A DNA stretch of 64,000 bases, from contig JAXDDX010000165.1 of the NCBI GenBank assembly GCA_034670405.1, forward strand, positions 714,001 through 778,000, read 5' to 3'. Every line of letters starts with the position of its first letter. Position 1 is the first letter of the stretch. The notes below the pieces were generated by a model. The model did no database searches. It saw only the letters and a list, made by a program, of their open reading frames with translations, and was not told the origin of the DNA. This DNA is from Hoplostethus atlanticus. Taxonomy: Eukaryota > Chordata > Actinopteri > Trachichthyiformes > Trachichthyidae. Shown here piece by piece: positions 61,626-64,000 of this stretch. The position numbers were made by a program, and so were the translations under genes.

Positions 61626-61924
61626 CTGTTCCACGGACTGAATTTGTGGGTGCAAAGCCTTTCTGTTCACTTTTGTTCCATCATTATGTTGTTTTTTTAC
61701 TCTGTTCCGCATGCAACAACATAGCAGGTTTCTTCTTTTTAAGAGCAGTTTCTACCCTCTTGGCATCTCACAGTAATGTCAGTAATGTCGCACATCAGAT
61801 TTGTATCCCAGGCCAACAAAAGCAGTGGACCATAACCCAGTTCTAGACATAGTTGTGTTTGGTTTATGATTTTCCCAGTGATAATCATGATAAATGCCAT
61901 GCTTATTTGGAATAATGGCAAGAG

Positions 61925-62064
61925 ACCGCGCTTCAACTGTAGGACCTGCCCGCCCTGCCTAAGTGTCCTTGAGCAAGGCAGCTGATCTCTCACCTCCCTG
62001 TAGTAGTGGGCAAGCAGAAAGAGTTTTCCCATTGGTATCAATAAAGTATGCCCTTATTATTCTT
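61925..62064 (+). mobile_element. L2-type LINE or SINE 3' end
   Basis: The block AGTGTCCTTGAGCAAGGCAG, then GTAGTGGGCAAGCAGAAAGA and TTTTCCCATTGGTATCAATA, followed by AAAGTATG and short ATT units, is the familiar 3' end of fish L2 LINEs and the SINEs that share their tail. No coding remnant is attached. Confidence 0.7.
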
Positions 62065-62679
62065 ACCAGAGAGAGAGAGAGAGAGAGCAGCGATGCAGAA
62101 AAGAGTTGAGTTGGTATTCATCATAATTCATCGTTCGTCATTCATAATGCAAGAGGTTGTTAGTGCCGCGGCAAAAAAAAACACTGCAGGATGAGAAAAC
62201 TTTATGGAGGCTTTTAAAATGGGAGACAGTGATTCACACGGAGTAACCCACAACAATTATGGCGTTGACACTTTTACTCCAGTCCCCCCCCCGGCCTTTC
62301 CTGTGTTGAATAGTGAAACAGAAAGGTCCATCTCTCTCCCGAGCCTCAGGAGCACTCTTAATAGATGATAACCTTTCCAGCGTGCCAGGATAAATTATGC
62401 TACATTACACTGCCAGCTAGCAAAATTGGAAGGATCGCGAGGCCCGGATTTACATTGGCACCGGTGTGTTAAATGCTGTGCTATCGGCAGTCATCGGCTT
62501 AACCCCCCCACCACCCCACCACCACCACCGCTCAAGTTCGCTATCAGTGGAACGGCCCGCTCCACTCCAGTAACCTGGGCTGTGCATGTTCAGAGTGGTA
62601 ATTATTTCAAGCTGGTGGAAGTTTCCATCTGAATCCAGGGCTATTGAGGGATGGAGAGGTAGATGCAGTTGCAGCTAGA

Positions 62680-62680
<1 letters not shown>

Positions 62681-62710
<30 letters not shown>

Positions 62711-62818
62711 AGGGAGAGAGAGAGAATATGCAATTTACAATAAACTCATTCTTCATCTCTCCATTGTTTACCTGTTTGTCAAGGTGAGAGAGGTGTGTGT
62801 GTGTGTGTGTGTGTGTGT
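62681..62818. repeat. Two (GT)n microsatellites
   Basis: TA/TG run at 62,681-62,710 and GT run at 62,792-62,818, with a GA-rich patch between. Confidence 0.9.
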
Positions 62819-63143
62819 CCATGGGCCAAAAAGACACCCCTGATGTCCCCCCAGGGAACAATCAGACGACAGGTCAGCCCCGTTATTAACAATGGGCCCA
62901 GCTCCTCGGGACTGGACAGCACTGTGGGAACCGAACACTGCGGGGAAGGGGAGGGAGATGCAGGGGAGGCGCTCCATTGTTTTCGGTGGACGATGGGGAT
63001 AATGGGCGCGGGGCGACGCTGGCTGATTCTTTTGCAGGCGGTTTAAATCCGACATCCTGAGTGGAGAGGCCGGAGACGGTGTTCCCTCTGCTGCAGGAAC
63101 AATGGAGCCGTCTGCCTGCTGGAAGGGCATCACATTCACTGTT

Positions 63144-63145
<2 letters not shown>

Positions 63146-63176
<31 letters not shown>
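63146..63176. repeat. (CA)n microsatellite
   Basis: Perfect CA run of about 15 units. Confidence 0.95.
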
Positions 63177-63180
<4 letters not shown>

Positions 63181-64000
63181 GAAGAATCCAGGAATACAGG
63201 TATGGCTGCATATCGCACTCATACACAGGGAAGTACAAACCTCAAGTACAAAGCCTAAACATAAACACACAGAGCACAAGTGTATTCTCACAGGGATATT
63301 TACAGAATGGAGCGCGGCCAAGTCACTGAATGGGTTTTGCTTCAGAGGCTCTAATGTGTTAATCAGTCTAAAAGCAGACAGTAATGACTTAATTGGTGTC
63401 AAGTGTGCCACGGTCTAAATGCTGTTTTCCCATCCTGCAGAAGAAAATTCTCAGGGGGAAAAAAAATCAAAACAATAAAAATTTTCTGGCATGAAAATGT
63501 AATTTAATGACAAAATATCGACTATCCGTGGTTTCAGTGTTGGTTTTCAAAAGAACATATCAGCCATTAACTCTAATCCATATTGTTGTTTCATGATGAG
63601 GGAATTCGGATAATAGCGTCTACATAAAAAGAATTCAGAGAGAAAACCAGAGAATGAAAATACTTAAACCCCGAAAGGTCATGAACCAAACAGAGTCTAG
63701 AGTTAAAGTGCCCCAGGTGCTATCCCTAACTCCCATCATCCAGCTTCACCATCAATAGATTCAAGCGAGCACATTCAACACACACACACAAACACATACG
63801 TCTCTGTCTTGCCATAAACAGTACCAGCCCCCACGTAATTGACTCCAGCCGCACAGCAGGCTCCTTGCCCATTTCATCCTCTTTTACAGGCCTTTGATGG
63901 GGTGGCCGTGACATTAGGTCAACGAAAAAACCCGGGGGAGCCGAGCAAAACAATATAACAATGCCCATCGCGGGCCCCATTGTCAGGGTGAACAATCCCA

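Larger units (their letters stand above)
62070..64000. other. Gene-free end of window
   Basis: It contains GT runs (62,681-62,710; 62,792-62,818), a CA run (63,146-63,176) and a GA run near 62,071. The unique block at about 62,830-63,130 is GC-rich and may be regulatory. Minus-strand frames here run through microsatellites and show no domain. Confidence 0.5.

Noticed and set aside
62768-63238. 156-codon minus-strand frame
   Set aside because: It reads through two dinucleotide repeats (C/V and H/T runs) and has no domain.
1-64000. CRISPR arrays, bacterial operons, rRNA or tRNA genes
   Set aside because: No spaced identical repeats other than microsatellites, no tRNA-like cloverleaf or rRNA sequence noticed; the content is vertebrate nuclear DNA.

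Overview
This window looks like euchromatic DNA of a ray-finned fish, most likely a teleost. The signs are vertebrate GT-AG gene structures, dense CA/GT and GA/CT microsatellites, fish-type LINE, Tc1 and MITE debris, and three genes whose predicted proteins I recognise from memory. No search was run.

The genes are confined to about 46.3-61.2 kb and all lie on the + strand. (1) A beta-type connexin of the GJB3/GJB4/GJB5 group (teleost cx35.4-like), 274 aa, whose coding sequence is split by a 154-bp intron. (2) pef1 (peflin), a penta-EF-hand calcium protein, rebuilt here from five coding exons (268 aa). (3) smim12, a 91-aa single-pass membrane protein in one coding exon, with a likely non-coding first exon in a CCAAT/ETS promoter. 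They do not form a pathway: the connexin makes gap-junction hemichannels, peflin works with ALG-2 in COPII/calcium signalling, and SMIM12 is poorly characterised. In human, GJB3/4/5 and SMIM12 are close neighbours on 1p34 with GJA4 between them. Here pef1 occupies that interval and no GJA4-like gene is seen.

From 1 to about 46.3 kb I find no convincing host protein-coding gene. The stretch holds unique, probably regulatory or intronic DNA. It also contains a degraded restriction-endonuclease-type LINE on the minus strand (2.7-4.8 kb), a Tc1-like transposase remnant (9.9-10.8 kb), an LTR-like insertion inside a MITE (34.7-36.4 kb), an L2-like reverse-transcriptase scrap (37.85-38.1 kb) and several MITE families. 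One MITE, at 13,700-14,561, has perfect 23-bp terminal inverted repeats and carries a SINE-like repeat in its middle. A CpG-rich block at 26.45-27.0 kb is the best candidate for an unannotated promoter or enhancer.

From 61.2 to 64 kb there is a possible decayed coding segment (61,248-61,625), an L2-type 3' tail and microsatellites. I found no convincing novel system. The most useful leads are the connexin intron with its duplicated splice-like hexamer, the pef1 insertion in the connexin-smim12 interval, the nested mobile elements and the possible coding relic.
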